The notes under the pieces: generated by a model
Databases searched by the model: none
The model's input: only the letters and a program-made list of their open reading frames with translations
What the model was told of the DNA's origin: nothing
Part shown: in pieces, positions 17,564 through 25,123 of the stretch
How the letters are laid out: each line of letters begins with the position of its first letter
Position numbering within the stretch: the stretch's first letter is position 1
Program-made: the position numbers and the translations under genes
Assembly (NCBI RefSeq): GCF_013386585.1
Contig: NZ_JACARO010000059.1
Location: forward strand, 43,032-107,031
DNA: 64,000 bases
From: Pseudomonas sp. P7548
GTDB taxonomy: Bacteria > Pseudomonadota > Gammaproteobacteria > Pseudomonadales > Pseudomonadaceae
Direction of reading: 5' to 3'

Positions 17564-18331
17564 TTATGACGGGGTCACTTTTTTCTGCTGTGCCATCGCC
17601 TCGGCACCTTGTTCGCGCACCCAGAACAGCGTGGCCCCGGCCACTGCCGCCGGCATCATCAGCAGGTTGACCACCGGCACCAGCAGCACCAGGTAGACAA
17701 TCCCGCCGAAGCTCATGCTCTGCCAGCGCTTCTGGCGCAGCCAGGCGAGCATCTCGTTCCAGCCCAGCTTGTGGTTGTCGGCCGGGTAGTCGATGTACTG
17801 GATCGCCATCATCCACACGCCGAACAACAGCCACAGCGGTGCGGCGACCAAGTTGACCACCGGGATGAACGACAGGATAAACAGGCCGATGGCCCGTGGC
17901 AGGAAGTAGCCCAGCTTGCGCATTTCGCGGGCCAGGGTGCGCGGCACCATGGCGATCAGTTCGCCCCAGCTGAAGGCTGGGAAGTCATCCGTGCCGCGCA
18001 CCACCACCTCAACCTTCTCCGAGAGAAAACCGTTGAACGGCGCGGCGATGATGTTGGCCAGCATGGTGAAGGTGAAAAACACCATCAACACCACCAGCAC
18101 CACAAACAGTGGCCACAAGAGGTAATTCAGAAAACCCAGCCAACTGGGTAGCGTCGGCATCAAATGGTCGACCCACAGGCTGAACTGGTGGCCGGCGAAA
18201 TAGATCAAGCCGACGAACAGCACCAGGTTGATCGCCAGCGGCAGCAGCACAAACAGGCGCAGGCCAGGGCTCAGCACCAGTTTGAGGCCTTCACGCAGGT
18301 ATTGCGGGCCAGAAAGAGCAGGGGCGGGCAT
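17564..18331 (-). CDS. CysZ/EI24-family membrane protein
   Basis: A 255-residue inner-membrane protein of the CysZ/EI24 family. ATG 18331 has GGAG 6 bases upstream. Hydrophobic helices are clear near residues 28-48, 67-100, 147-170 and 205-230, with a Phe/Leu/Val-rich core and the family's A-P-F-N-G-F-L-S-E-K-V-E segment after the second helix pair. In E. coli CysZ supports sulfate uptake for cysteine synthesis, and Pseudomonas homologues have been shown to bind sulfate. No cys gene is adjacent here, so the sulfate role is inferred from family only. It is divergent from trxB. Confidence 0.85.
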   Translation of the reverse strand: MPAPALSGPQYLREGLKLVLSPGLRLFVLLPLAINLVLFVGLIYFAGHQFSLWVDHLMPTLPSWLGFLNYLLWPLFVVLVVLMVFFTFTMLANIIAAPFNGFLSEKVEVVVRGTDDFPAFSWGELIAMVPRTLAREMRKLGYFLPRAIGLFILSFIPVVNLVAAPLWLLFGVWMMAIQYIDYPADNHKLGWNEMLAWLRQKRWQSMSFGGIVYLVLLVPVVNLLMMPAAVAGATLFWVREQGAEAMAQQKKVTPS

Positions 18332-18612
18332 GGAGAACTCCGAGCAAAGGGACGAACGCGCCGACCTTACCGGCTTTGCTGAACAGGCGAAAGTCACGAC
18401 ATCAGCAGTAACAAACCCATCGATCAACCGGGTCGACTGCATAGAGACCACCTATGAGCTGGATTGTTATTCCGTATTTCCTTAATCTTGCCCCCCTCTA
18501 TACGCTGCACCCATTATTTTCAGGACGTGCGAGTTCAAGCCTTCCCCAAGTGCTTCGCGGTCCTTTTTTATTCCAGCCGCCCTGTTGCCCGGGTGGTCGA
18601 TAGGAGTGAGTC

Positions 18613-19575
18613 ATGTCTGATACCCGTCATTCGCGAGTGATTATTCTCGGTTCCGGCCCTGCCGGTTACAGCGCTGCGGTCTACGCTGCCCGGGCCAACC
18701 TCAAGCCGCTGCTGATCACCGGCATGCAAGCGGGCGGTCAGTTGACCACCACCACCGAAGTCGACAACTGGCCGGGCGACGTCCATGGCCTGACCGGCCC
18801 GGTGCTGATGGAGCGCATGAAAGAGCATGCCGAGCGCTTCGAAACCGAGATCGTCTTCGACCACATCAACAAGGTCGACTTCTCCAAGAAGCCTTACAGC
18901 CTGACCGGCGACAGCGGCGTCTACACCTGTGACGCCCTGATCATCGCCACCGGCGCCAGCGCTCGCTACCTGGGCCTGCCATCGGAAGAAGCGTTCATGG
19001 GCAAGGGCGTTTCCGCTTGCGCAACCTGCGACGGTTTCTTCTACCGCAACAAGCCGGTCGCCGTAGTCGGCGGGGGCAACACCGCCGTGGAAGAGGCACT
19101 GTACCTGGCCAACATCGCCAGCACCGTGACCCTGGTTCACCGCCGCGAGACCTTCCGTGCCGAGAAGATCCTGATCGACAAGCTGCACGCCCGTGTCGCT
19201 GAAGGCAAGATCATCCTCAAGCTCAATGCCACCCTGGACGAAGTCCTGGGCGACAACATGGGCGTGACCGGTGCCCGCCTGAAAAACAACGACGGCAGCT
19301 TCGACGAACTGAAAGTCGACGGCGTGTTCATCGCCATCGGCCACACCCCGAACACGTCGCTGTTCGAAGGCGTGCTGGAAGCCAAAGACGGCTACCTGGT
19401 GGTGCAGGGCGGCCGTGAAGGCAACGCCACTGCCACCAACATCGAGGGCATCTTCGCCGCCGGTGACGTGGCTGACCACGTGTACCGCCAAGCCATTACC
19501 TCGGCCGGCGCCGGTTGCATGGCAGCCCTGGATGCCGAGCGTTACCTCGATGGGTTGAAGGACGCTGCGTTCTAA
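18613..19575 (+). CDS. trxB: thioredoxin-disulfide reductase
   Basis: NADPH-dependent flavoenzyme (320 residues) that reduces thioredoxin. FAD site G-S-G-P-A-G-Y-S-A-A near residue 14, redox-active C-A-T-C in S-A-C-A-T-C-D-G-F (about 136-139), NADPH site G-G-G-N-T-A-V-E-E-A and the C-terminal FAD motif G-I-F-A-A-G-D-V-A-D are all present. AGGAG precedes the ATG. It is followed by a strong terminator and a REPIN. Confidence 0.97.
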   Translation: MSDTRHSRVIILGSGPAGYSAAVYAARANLKPLLITGMQAGGQLTTTTEVDNWPGDVHGLTGPVLMERMKEHAERFETEIVFDHINKVDFSKKPYSLTGDSGVYTCDALIIATGASARYLGLPSEEAFMGKGVSACATCDGFFYRNKPVAVVGGGNTAVEEALYLANIASTVTLVHRRETFRAEKILIDKLHARVAEGKIILKLNATLDEVLGDNMGVTGARLKNNDGSFDELKVDGVFIAIGHTPNTSLFEGVLEAKDGYLVVQGGREGNATATNIEGIFAAGDVADHVYRQAITSAGAGCMAALDAERYLDGLKDAAF

Positions 19576-19589
19576 ACCCGTTGAAATAA

Positions 19590-19617
19590 AAAAACCGGCT
19601 GAGAGGCCGGTTTTTTT
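19590..19617 (+). terminator. rho-independent terminator after trxB
   Basis: Stem AAACCGGC(T) / (G)GCCGGTTT with a GAGA loop, an A-run before it and seven T after it. The symmetric A/T flanks would let it work in both directions. Confidence 0.88.
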
Positions 19618-19650
19618 ATGCGCGTGATTTGATGATCACCGCAGTTCAAA

Positions 19651-19741
19651 TGTGGGAGCGGGCTTGCTCGCGAATGCTGAGTGTCAGTCACCGAATAAGT
19701 CGACTGATCCACCGCTTTCGCGAGCAAGCCCGCTCCCACAT
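19651..19741. repeat. REPIN (paired inverted REP sequences)
   Basis: TGTGGGAGCGGGCTTGCTCG at 19651 and its inverse ending at 19741, with a variable centre. It lies between trxB and the convergent hopJ-family gene. Third full-length copy in the window. Confidence 0.87.
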
Positions 19742-19758
19742 TTTTATCTATGTCTGAC

Positions 19759-20100
19759 TCAGAATTTGCGGGTCAGTGGCTGTGCAGTGAACTTCACACC
19801 GGCCAGGCCGTGCGCGATCAACGCACGAATGTTGCCATGGTCGCTGCCTTCCGGCGTGGCCACCACCGAACGATAATGCTCACCAAACGCCAGCAGCGCT
19901 TCCTGGTCGTTCAAACCTTCCAGCAACGCCAGGCCCAGGGTCTTGCACGAGCCTTCGTTCTGCCCGGCCGCGTTATCCACAGGACCGTTGGTGAACGCTT
20001 GCGGCTGGTAGTCGTAACCGGCAGCGACAAACGCCAGGGTGTCGGCAAAAACGTGTTCGCCGCTGTTGAGGCTGGCGCGCAGGGTGTTCAAGTCAGTCAT
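19759..20100 (-). CDS. HopJ-family protein
   Basis: A 113-residue member of the family named after the Pseudomonas syringae HopJ 'effector'. AAGG lies about 8 bases upstream of ATG 20100. The family core E-H-V-F-A-D-T-L-A-F-V-A-A-G-Y-D-Y-Q-P and C-K-T-L-G-L-A-L-L is visible. The family is widespread in non-pathogens. There is no type III secretion gene or hrp-box here, so I read it as a housekeeping protein of unknown function rather than an effector. Its start overlaps the end of the DUF1244 gene by 8 bases, which implies translational coupling. Confidence 0.82.
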   Translation of the reverse strand: MTDLNTLRASLNSGEHVFADTLAFVAAGYDYQPQAFTNGPVDNAAGQNEGSCKTLGLALLEGLNDQEALLAFGEHYRSVVATPEGSDHGNIRALIAHGLAGVKFTAQPLTRKF

Positions 20101-20389
20101 GGGGTTTTCCTTTGGCAAACGCCGCCTGTTGGTCGGCGCTGGCTTCTTTCTGATAGTGGGCTTTCCATTCGGCGTACGGCATGCCGTACACCACTTCGCG
20201 GGCGTCATCGAGGCTCAGCTCGATGTGGCGTTCGTCGGCCTCGGCCTTGTACCACTTGGACAAGCAGTTGCGGCAGAAGCCCGAGAGGTTCATCAGGTCG
20301 ATGTTCTGCACATCCTTGCGGCTGTCCAGGTGCGCCACCAACCGGCGGAAGGCGGCGGCTTCGAGTTCGAGGCGTTGTTGATCGTTCAT
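20093..20389 (-). CDS. DUF1244 domain protein
   Basis: A 98-residue protein of the DUF1244 family. It begins M-N-D-Q-Q-R-L-E-L-E-A-A-A-F-R-R-L and contains the family signature N-L-S-G-F-C-R-N-C-L-S-K-W-Y, whose C-x-x-C pair may bind a metal. The biochemical function is unknown. The gene overlaps hopJ by 8 bases and starts 22 bases after folX, so it is probably the fourth gene of the folM-folE-folX transcript. Confidence 0.85.
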   Translation of the reverse strand: MNDQQRLELEAAAFRRLVAHLDSRKDVQNIDLMNLSGFCRNCLSKWYKAEADERHIELSLDDAREVVYGMPYAEWKAHYQKEASADQQAAFAKGKPHD

Positions 20390-20411
20390 AGGGCTCACGC
20401 AGGTTCAGGGG

Positions 20412-20783
20412 TTAGCGGCTGGCCGCCAGGGTAATCGACACCGACTCGGCAAAGCGCAGCGCATGGGGCTTGTCCACTTCGACTTCGGCATACAGCACGG
20501 ACTCGTTGCTCATCACCAGGTCCAGCAGTTCCTGGGTCAGGCGCTCCAGCAAGGCAAAGCGGTTGCCTTCGACGTGGGCAATGATCGCCTTGGTGATGGT
20601 GCGGTAGTTCAGCGCGTGATCGATATCGTTGTCACGCACGGCTTCCTGCGCGGCATACAGGATGGTCAGGTTGATCAGCACGTCCTGCTTGTTGAGGATC
20701 TCATCTTCGTTGATGCCGATGTATGTGCGCAGGCACAGGTCCTTGACCCGGATGCGCGCCATGCCTGGTTGAAGTTGTGGCAT
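20412..20783 (-). CDS. folX: dihydroneopterin triphosphate 2'-epimerase
   Basis: Epimerises dihydroneopterin triphosphate to dihydromonapterin triphosphate, the branch that in Pseudomonas supplies tetrahydromonapterin, cofactor of phenylalanine hydroxylase. The 123 residues carry the tunnelling-fold motifs R-I-R-V-K-D-L-C-L-R-T-Y-I-G-I-N-E-D-E and L-N-Y-R-T-I-T-K-A-I. GGAG lies 9 bases before ATG 20783. FolB is the close paralogue, but the fused neighbourhood with folE and folM favours FolX. It begins two bases after the folE stop codon. Confidence 0.88.
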   Translation of the reverse strand: MPQLQPGMARIRVKDLCLRTYIGINEDEILNKQDVLINLTILYAAQEAVRDNDIDHALNYRTITKAIIAHVEGNRFALLERLTQELLDLVMSNESVLYAEVEVDKPHALRFAESVSITLAASR

Positions 20784-20785
20784 TG

Positions 20786-21346
20786 CTACTTGCTCCGTCC
20801 AATCAGTTGCAGGAACTCCATGCGCGTGGTGTTCGACTCGCGGAACGCGCCGAGCATCACCGAGGTGTTCATGGTTGAATTCTGTTTTTCCACGCCGCGC
20901 ATCATCATGCACATATGCTGCGCCTCGATCACCACCGCCACACCGGCCGCCTGGGTGACGCTCTGGATGGCGTCGGCGATTTGCCGCGTGAGGTTTTCCT
21001 GGATCTGCAGGCGCCGTGCGTACATGTCGACAATGCGCGCCAGTTTCGACAGGCCCAGCACTTTGCCTGTCGGAATGTAGGCCACATGAGCCTTGCCGAT
21101 GAAGGGCAGCAGGTGATGCTCGCACAGCGAATACAGCTCGATGTCCTTGAGGATCACCATCTCGTCATTGTCGGAGGTGAACAGCGCGCCGTTGACGATG
21201 GTTTCCAGGTTCTGCTCGTAGCCATGACACAGGTACTGCATGGCCTTGGCGGCGCGCTTGGGCGTGTCGAGCAACCCTTCGCGCTCCGGGTCTTCGCCCA
21301 GGCTTTTGAGGATCTCGCGGTAGTGTTGGGGCAGGGACAAGGTCAT
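20786..21346 (-). CDS. folE: GTP cyclohydrolase I
   Basis: Converts GTP to 7,8-dihydroneopterin triphosphate, the first pterin step. The 186-residue T-fold protein has zinc ligands in L-C-E-H-H-L-L-P (Cys and His near residue 75) and Q-H-M-C-M-M-M-R-G near 145, and the G-L-S-K-L-A-R-I-V substrate segment. Pseudomonads often carry more than one folE; this copy sits in the monapterin operon between folM and folX. Light-induced folE has been reported for P. putida, which matters because a LOV receptor and a LitR-like regulator lie 1.5-4 kb away. Confidence 0.95.
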   Translation of the reverse strand: MTLSLPQHYREILKSLGEDPEREGLLDTPKRAAKAMQYLCHGYEQNLETIVNGALFTSDNDEMVILKDIELYSLCEHHLLPFIGKAHVAYIPTGKVLGLSKLARIVDMYARRLQIQENLTRQIADAIQSVTQAAGVAVVIEAQHMCMMMRGVEKQNSTMNTSVMLGAFRESNTTRMEFLQLIGRSK

Positions 21347-21366
21347 ACAACATCCTCACAAACGGC

Positions 21367-22077
21367 TTACTTGATATGCCGCCCGCCGTTGACGGTCAGG
21401 GTGGTACCAGTGACATAAGGGTTATCCAGCAGGTAACGCACGCTCTGGTAGATCACTTCGGGCCCGGGCTCGATGCCCAGGGCCGATTTGGCCAGCACCT
21501 TGGCGCGGTAGGCCGCGTCGTCGCCCTCGTTGAACATCACCATCGCCGGGGCGATGCCGTTGACCTTGATCAGCGGCGCGAACTGCGCGGCGAACGACAA
21601 CGTGAGGCTGTCGAGCCCGGCCTTGGTGGCGCAGTAGGCGATGTGCTGGCGGCTGCCCTTGCGCACCACGTCATCGCTGATGTGCACGATGTCCGCCGGT
21701 GTCGAGCGTTGCAGCAAGGGTGAACAATGCAGGTTGATCAGGTAGGGCGCAAGCATGTGCACGCTGAACATGTCGCTGAACGCGCGACTCTCGTCGCCTG
21801 GGGCTTCTGCAACCCACGCCGAGGCGTTGTGGATGATCGCGCGCAGGCTGTCGGTGTGAGTCTTCAGCTCAGCGATGAAGGCCAGGATCCCGGCCTCGCT
21901 GGAGAAATCGGCAAACACGCCCACCGCTCCCCGCTCACGCAGGGTGTGTACGCCGGGGCGTTCGCTGCGGTAGCTGAAAATCACCGAGTGGCCGTCATCC
22001 AGCAGGCGCTCGGCACAATGCAGGCCGACACGCTGGCCGGCACCGGTGATCAGGATCGGGGCGTCTGTTGCAGTCAT
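21367..22077 (-). CDS. folM: dihydromonapterin reductase
   Basis: Short-chain dehydrogenase (236 residues) that reduces dihydromonapterin (and dihydrofolate weakly) with NADPH. The N-terminal G-A-G-Q-R-V-G motif replaces the usual TGxxxGxG, which is characteristic of FolM and pteridine reductases. The catalytic Tyr-Lys is in Y-C-A-T-K-A-G (Tyr near 147) and the C-terminus has G-T-T-L-T-V-N-G-G-R-H. It is first in a folM-folE-folX set. A TATGAT -10-like hexamer lies about 30 bases upstream of the start. Confidence 0.92.
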   Translation of the reverse strand: MTATDAPILITGAGQRVGLHCAERLLDDGHSVIFSYRSERPGVHTLRERGAVGVFADFSSEAGILAFIAELKTHTDSLRAIIHNASAWVAEAPGDESRAFSDMFSVHMLAPYLINLHCSPLLQRSTPADIVHISDDVVRKGSRQHIAYCATKAGLDSLTLSFAAQFAPLIKVNGIAPAMVMFNEGDDAAYRAKVLAKSALGIEPGPEVIYQSVRYLLDNPYVTGTTLTVNGGRHIK

Positions 22078-22133
22078 GGGGGGCTCGATTCGCTGGCAGG
22101 CTCAAATCATACCAGCGACCGGGCCCCCTGTAC

Positions 22134-22694
22134 TCACGCGGCGGCTTCGGTGGCCTTACGCGGTGTGGGGGCGGGATGCAGCCAGTTGGCCAGCAGGTGA
22201 GTCGACAGCGGAATGAACAGGTAAACCATCAGTGGCGTGAGCGCCAGGGTGCTGACCAGTACGCGGGGAAGCAGGTCCAACTCGCCGAGCAACGGGCCCA
22301 GTACAAAGTTGAAAATCAGCGACACCGGGAAAAACGCCAGCCAGATCGCCACGGCTTGCTTCCAGCGCGGCGGTCGCGCGCCTGCGGCGCCGAACCAGCC
22401 ATCGATGCCGCTCACGCGATGCTCGGACGGGTCGGCAAACAGTTCGCTTCCTCGGTCCAGCCAGGCGCTGCGGGAGGCGGAAAACTCCCAGGCATGCAGG
22501 GTTTTCTCGTCGGCAAAACGGAAAATGATCTGGAATTCGTCGTCGTTGGGCGGCGGTGCGAGCACGCCTGAGCCCAGGTAGCCGGGGAAGTCGGTGGCCA
22601 GTTGCTCGCCTTCGCGCAGCCAGGTCATCAATTCTTCATAGCGTCCTTTGGCCACGCGGCGCGCAACCATCAGGGTGACGGGTGAGGTAGACAT
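22134..22694 (-). CDS. ABM-domain membrane protein
   Basis: A 186-residue protein with an antibiotic-biosynthesis-monooxygenase-like alpha+beta domain (about 1-105; V-T-L-M-V-A-R-R-V start, Phe/Trp-rich F-R-F and W-E-F strands). Two membrane helices (about 115-135 and 142-170) and a short His/Pro/Thr tail follow. GGAG lies 8 bases before ATG 22694. Membrane-anchored ABM proteins of this type are common in Pseudomonas but functionally uncharacterised. It is 56 bases upstream of folM on the same strand and could be its leading co-transcribed gene. Confidence 0.8.
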   Translation of the reverse strand: MSTSPVTLMVARRVAKGRYEELMTWLREGEQLATDFPGYLGSGVLAPPPNDDEFQIIFRFADEKTLHAWEFSASRSAWLDRGSELFADPSEHRVSGIDGWFGAAGARPPRWKQAVAIWLAFFPVSLIFNFVLGPLLGELDLLPRVLVSTLALTPLMVYLFIPLSTHLLANWLHPAPTPRKATEAAA

Positions 22695-22906
22695 TGTGTA
22701 TCTCCGAGTAATCAGGTGCGCTGGGCCGGGTAGGCGGCGCACGAACGTAGCGGCCGGGTGGGGCTGCCACGTAAAAACAGGCAAGGATTATTCCTGTTTT
22801 ATCCAAATACGCCAGAGACTTCGGACAGATCGCCGCAGACCTTGAACCGGCGACGGCAATGGGCGTTAAATAGGATCCACATTTGCACGGATCTTTCCGA
22901 CCTCTG

Positions 22907-23863
22907 ATGCCCGAAATCATTGCCCCACAGCGTGAAACCACACAAGACAGCCAGGCTGACGATGTGGTGTTGTTTCCAATTCGCGAAGTCGCAAGGCTCA
23001 CCGGCGTAAACCCGGTCACGCTGCGTGCCTGGGAGCGACGCTATGGGTTGATCCAGCCTGTGCGCACCGAAAGTGGGCATCGGTTGTACTCAAGCACCGA
23101 TATCGACACCGTTCATCGCATCCTCGACTGGATCGAGCGCGGCGTCGCGGTGAGCAAGGTGGGCAAGATCCTCGCGCGAGATGACGCCAGCAGCCAGCCG
23201 ATCAGCGCTTCGCGTGCCGATACCGAGCTGGAGTGGCGCCAATGGCAAGTGCAATTGCGCCAGGCCATCAGCGCATTCGATGACCGCCAGCTTGACCGCC
23301 TATACGGCCAGATCTTCTCGGCCTACTCCATGGCCGTGGTGTTCCAGGACATCCTGATGCCGCTGTGGCAACAACTGCTGCGTCACCACGGTGGCTTCGG
23401 CCAGGCCAGCGAATGGCTGTTCTTCGACAACTTCCTGCGTTCACGTACCGCGCAACGCCTACAAATGGCGACGGCAACGCCTGCGCCCAGGGTGTTGTTA
23501 TCCGCCATCGCCGGGGAATGCCGCGAGCTGGAGTTATTGGTTGCAGGCTTGTTGATGTCGACGGAAAGCCTCGCGGTCAAAGTCCTGGGGGTTGGTCAGC
23601 CCTTCGATGAGCTGACGCTGGTCTGCGAAAAGACCCGGCCTCAGGCTCTGGTGCTGTTTTCCAATCGTTTCCCAGGCAGCGAATTGCCGTCGCGCCTCAA
23701 GCGCCTTGCCATGACCCTGGATTGCCCGTTGCTGTTGGCCGGTGATGCATCAGACTTGGCAGAAACGAGCTTGAACGGGTCGTCGATTGGCTGTCTGGGC
23801 AATGACGCACGGCTGATGCCGCGTCGCTTGCAGCAGTTTCTCGGCGGCCGGCTGGATACCTGA
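22907..23863 (+). CDS. MerR-family regulator resembling class II LitR (PplR-type)
   Basis: A 318-residue DNA-binding protein. The winged-helix MerR domain (about 22-90) has the family's F-P-I-R-E-V-A-R-L-T-G-V and W-E-R-R-Y-G-L motifs. The rest has the outline of the CarH/LitR helical-bundle plus cobalamin-binding domain, but the B12 motifs are lost. W170 is followed after nine residues by R180-T181 instead of Glu-His, and the D-x-H-x-x-G loop is replaced by G203-E-C-R206-E. Such B12-less 'class II LitR' proteins work with short LOV photoreceptors in P. putida, and a LOV gene lies 0.7 kb away. An upstream TTG at 22883, with AGGA 7 bases before it, is an alternative start. Confidence 0.8.
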   Translation: MPEIIAPQRETTQDSQADDVVLFPIREVARLTGVNPVTLRAWERRYGLIQPVRTESGHRLYSSTDIDTVHRILDWIERGVAVSKVGKILARDDASSQPISASRADTELEWRQWQVQLRQAISAFDDRQLDRLYGQIFSAYSMAVVFQDILMPLWQQLLRHHGGFGQASEWLFFDNFLRSRTAQRLQMATATPAPRVLLSAIAGECRELELLVAGLLMSTESLAVKVLGVGQPFDELTLVCEKTRPQALVLFSNRFPGSELPSRLKRLAMTLDCPLLLAGDASDLAETSLNGSSIGCLGNDARLMPRRLQQFLGGRLDT

Positions 23864-23865
23864 TA

Positions 23866-24471
23866 TCAGGCGTGGACTTGTGGATGCACCAGGCGGTGCT
23901 GGTGCAGGATGAACTGGCGCAGGCGCTCGGTTTCATCCGCGTCGCCCTGGCTCAGGCGGTAAGCGAACAAGCCGCGGGCGGTTTCCCGCTCCAGCGTGCC
24001 GCGCAGCGCGATACGCTCGTACCCGGACGGGCTGAACCACAGGGAAAAGGATTTTGGCGGTTTGATCCGGCCACGGATTTCCACCAGCACCCCCTTGAAT
24101 GACACTTCATGCACCCACAGCGCGCCAGGGCTGCCCCTGACGTTTTCCAGTGCCACCGGTGTTTCAAGTGCCAGGCGCCACGGACGGATCATGGGCCCGT
24201 CTTCGAAGATGCTGGGTACGCCCAGGCGCAAATGCACCGCGTGAAACTCATCTTCCACCAGATGCAGGGGAAAGGTCAGTTGCTGGTTGTCGAATTGGGC
24301 CTGGATGGTGAGGTGGTCGTGAGCGGCCAGCCGGGTGAGCAAATCACGAATCTGCGCGCCGCCGTTGACGGTCAGGCTCGACGATGCGTCCCGCAAGTTG
24401 AGCTGCGGGTTGTGCTGCATGTTCTGGATAAAGTCCAGTTCGTCCTGGGTCAGTAGAGCGTCGCGATGCAT
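23866..24471 (-). CDS. hypothetical protein, possibly PilZ-like/YcgR-like
   Basis: A 201-residue soluble protein, convergent with the LitR-like gene (two bases between stop codons). The N-terminal half resembles a YcgR-N type beta domain. The second half has I-R-P-W-R followed about 30 residues later by H-E-V-S-F-K-G-V, which recalls the c-di-GMP motif RxxxR...(D/N)xSxxG of PilZ domains but lacks its exact residues. I therefore cannot claim nucleotide binding. Start choice: ATG 24471 with GTGAG upstream; a GTG at 24483 is also in frame. It lies between the LitR-like and LOV genes. Confidence 0.6.
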   Translation of the reverse strand: MHRDALLTQDELDFIQNMQHNPQLNLRDASSSLTVNGGAQIRDLLTRLAAHDHLTIQAQFDNQQLTFPLHLVEDEFHAVHLRLGVPSIFEDGPMIRPWRLALETPVALENVRGSPGALWVHEVSFKGVLVEIRGRIKPPKSFSLWFSPSGYERIALRGTLERETARGLFAYRLSQGDADETERLRQFILHQHRLVHPQVHA

Positions 24472-24527
24472 GAGGGTGCTCACGGTGAGACATTAAAAAG
24501 CCATTATCGCTCTAAAGACCGCGTTTT

Positions 24528-24995
24528 CTACAATTTGTTGATTCCACTCGTCGCCTGAAGGGCGGCCACCTGCTCTTTCAGCTCGGCCACCTGTGCTTCC
24601 AGCTGTGCAACGCGCTGCTGTGCCCTGACCTGGGCGGTCACGTCTTTTTGCACGCCCACAAAATAAGTCTGCTTGTCGGTCTCGTTGAAAACCGTCGAAA
24701 TCGACAGCTCGTTCCAGAAGTGGGTGCCGTCCTTGCGGTAATTGCGCAGGATTTCCCGGCAACTGCCGCCGCTGTCGAGGGCCTCGCGAATGGCCATCAG
24801 GGCCGGCTGGTCTCGGTCGCCCGACTGCAGGAAGCGGCAGTCCTGGTACAGGATGTCGTCCAGGTCATAGCCGGTCATCCGTTCGAAAGCCGGGTTGACG
24901 TAGATCAGCGGTTTGTCTTTGCCTTCCCGTTCGGCGACGACAATCCCGTCGTTGGAGGCGTTGATGACCATTTGCATCAGGTGGGCGTTGATCAT
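24528..24995 (-). CDS. short LOV blue-light photoreceptor
   Basis: A 155-residue flavin-binding PAS/LOV protein without an effector domain. It closely resembles P. putida PpSB1-LOV/PpSB2-LOV. The start M-I-N-A fits those proteins, although no strong ribosome site is seen. The LOV signature Y-Q-D-C-R-F-L-Q gives the adduct-forming C53, and the flavin-contact residues in N-D-G-I-V-V-A, Y-V-N-P-A-F and N-Y-R-K-D-G are kept. The C-terminus is a heptad-like helix (about 120-150, Q-R-V-A-Q-L-E-A-Q-V-A-E-L), the J-alpha/dimerisation helix. Known members form a Cys-FMN adduct in blue light and act by controlling partner proteins, here plausibly the LitR-like regulator. Confidence 0.9.
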   Translation of the reverse strand: MINAHLMQMVINASNDGIVVAEREGKDKPLIYVNPAFERMTGYDLDDILYQDCRFLQSGDRDQPALMAIREALDSGGSCREILRNYRKDGTHFWNELSISTVFNETDKQTYFVGVQKDVTAQVRAQQRVAQLEAQVAELKEQVAALQATSGINKL

Positions 24996-25123
24996 TGAGC
25001 GTTCTATGGCGAGTTCTGGAATGTGGAGTTTATGGCACGCCTTGAATGTTGCACGGTACACGCCGAAATATTTGCGCCAGCTGTTAATATCCCACGCTTT
25101 CGCTCAACTACAGGATCAGATTG

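Noticed and set aside
19759..20100. HopJ as a type III effector
   Set aside because: Family name only; there is no hrp-box, chaperone or secretion gene, and the gene overlaps a housekeeping-type DUF1244 gene.
22695..22906. PplR-type direct repeat upstream of the LitR-like gene
   Set aside because: No pair of TGTACA-type half sites with 12-base spacing could be found by eye; only isolated TGTA fragments occur.
23866..24471. Firm PilZ assignment for the gene between LitR-like and LOV genes
   Set aside because: R-P-W-R and V-S-F-K-G only partly match RxxxR and (D/N)xSxxG, so c-di-GMP binding is not supported.
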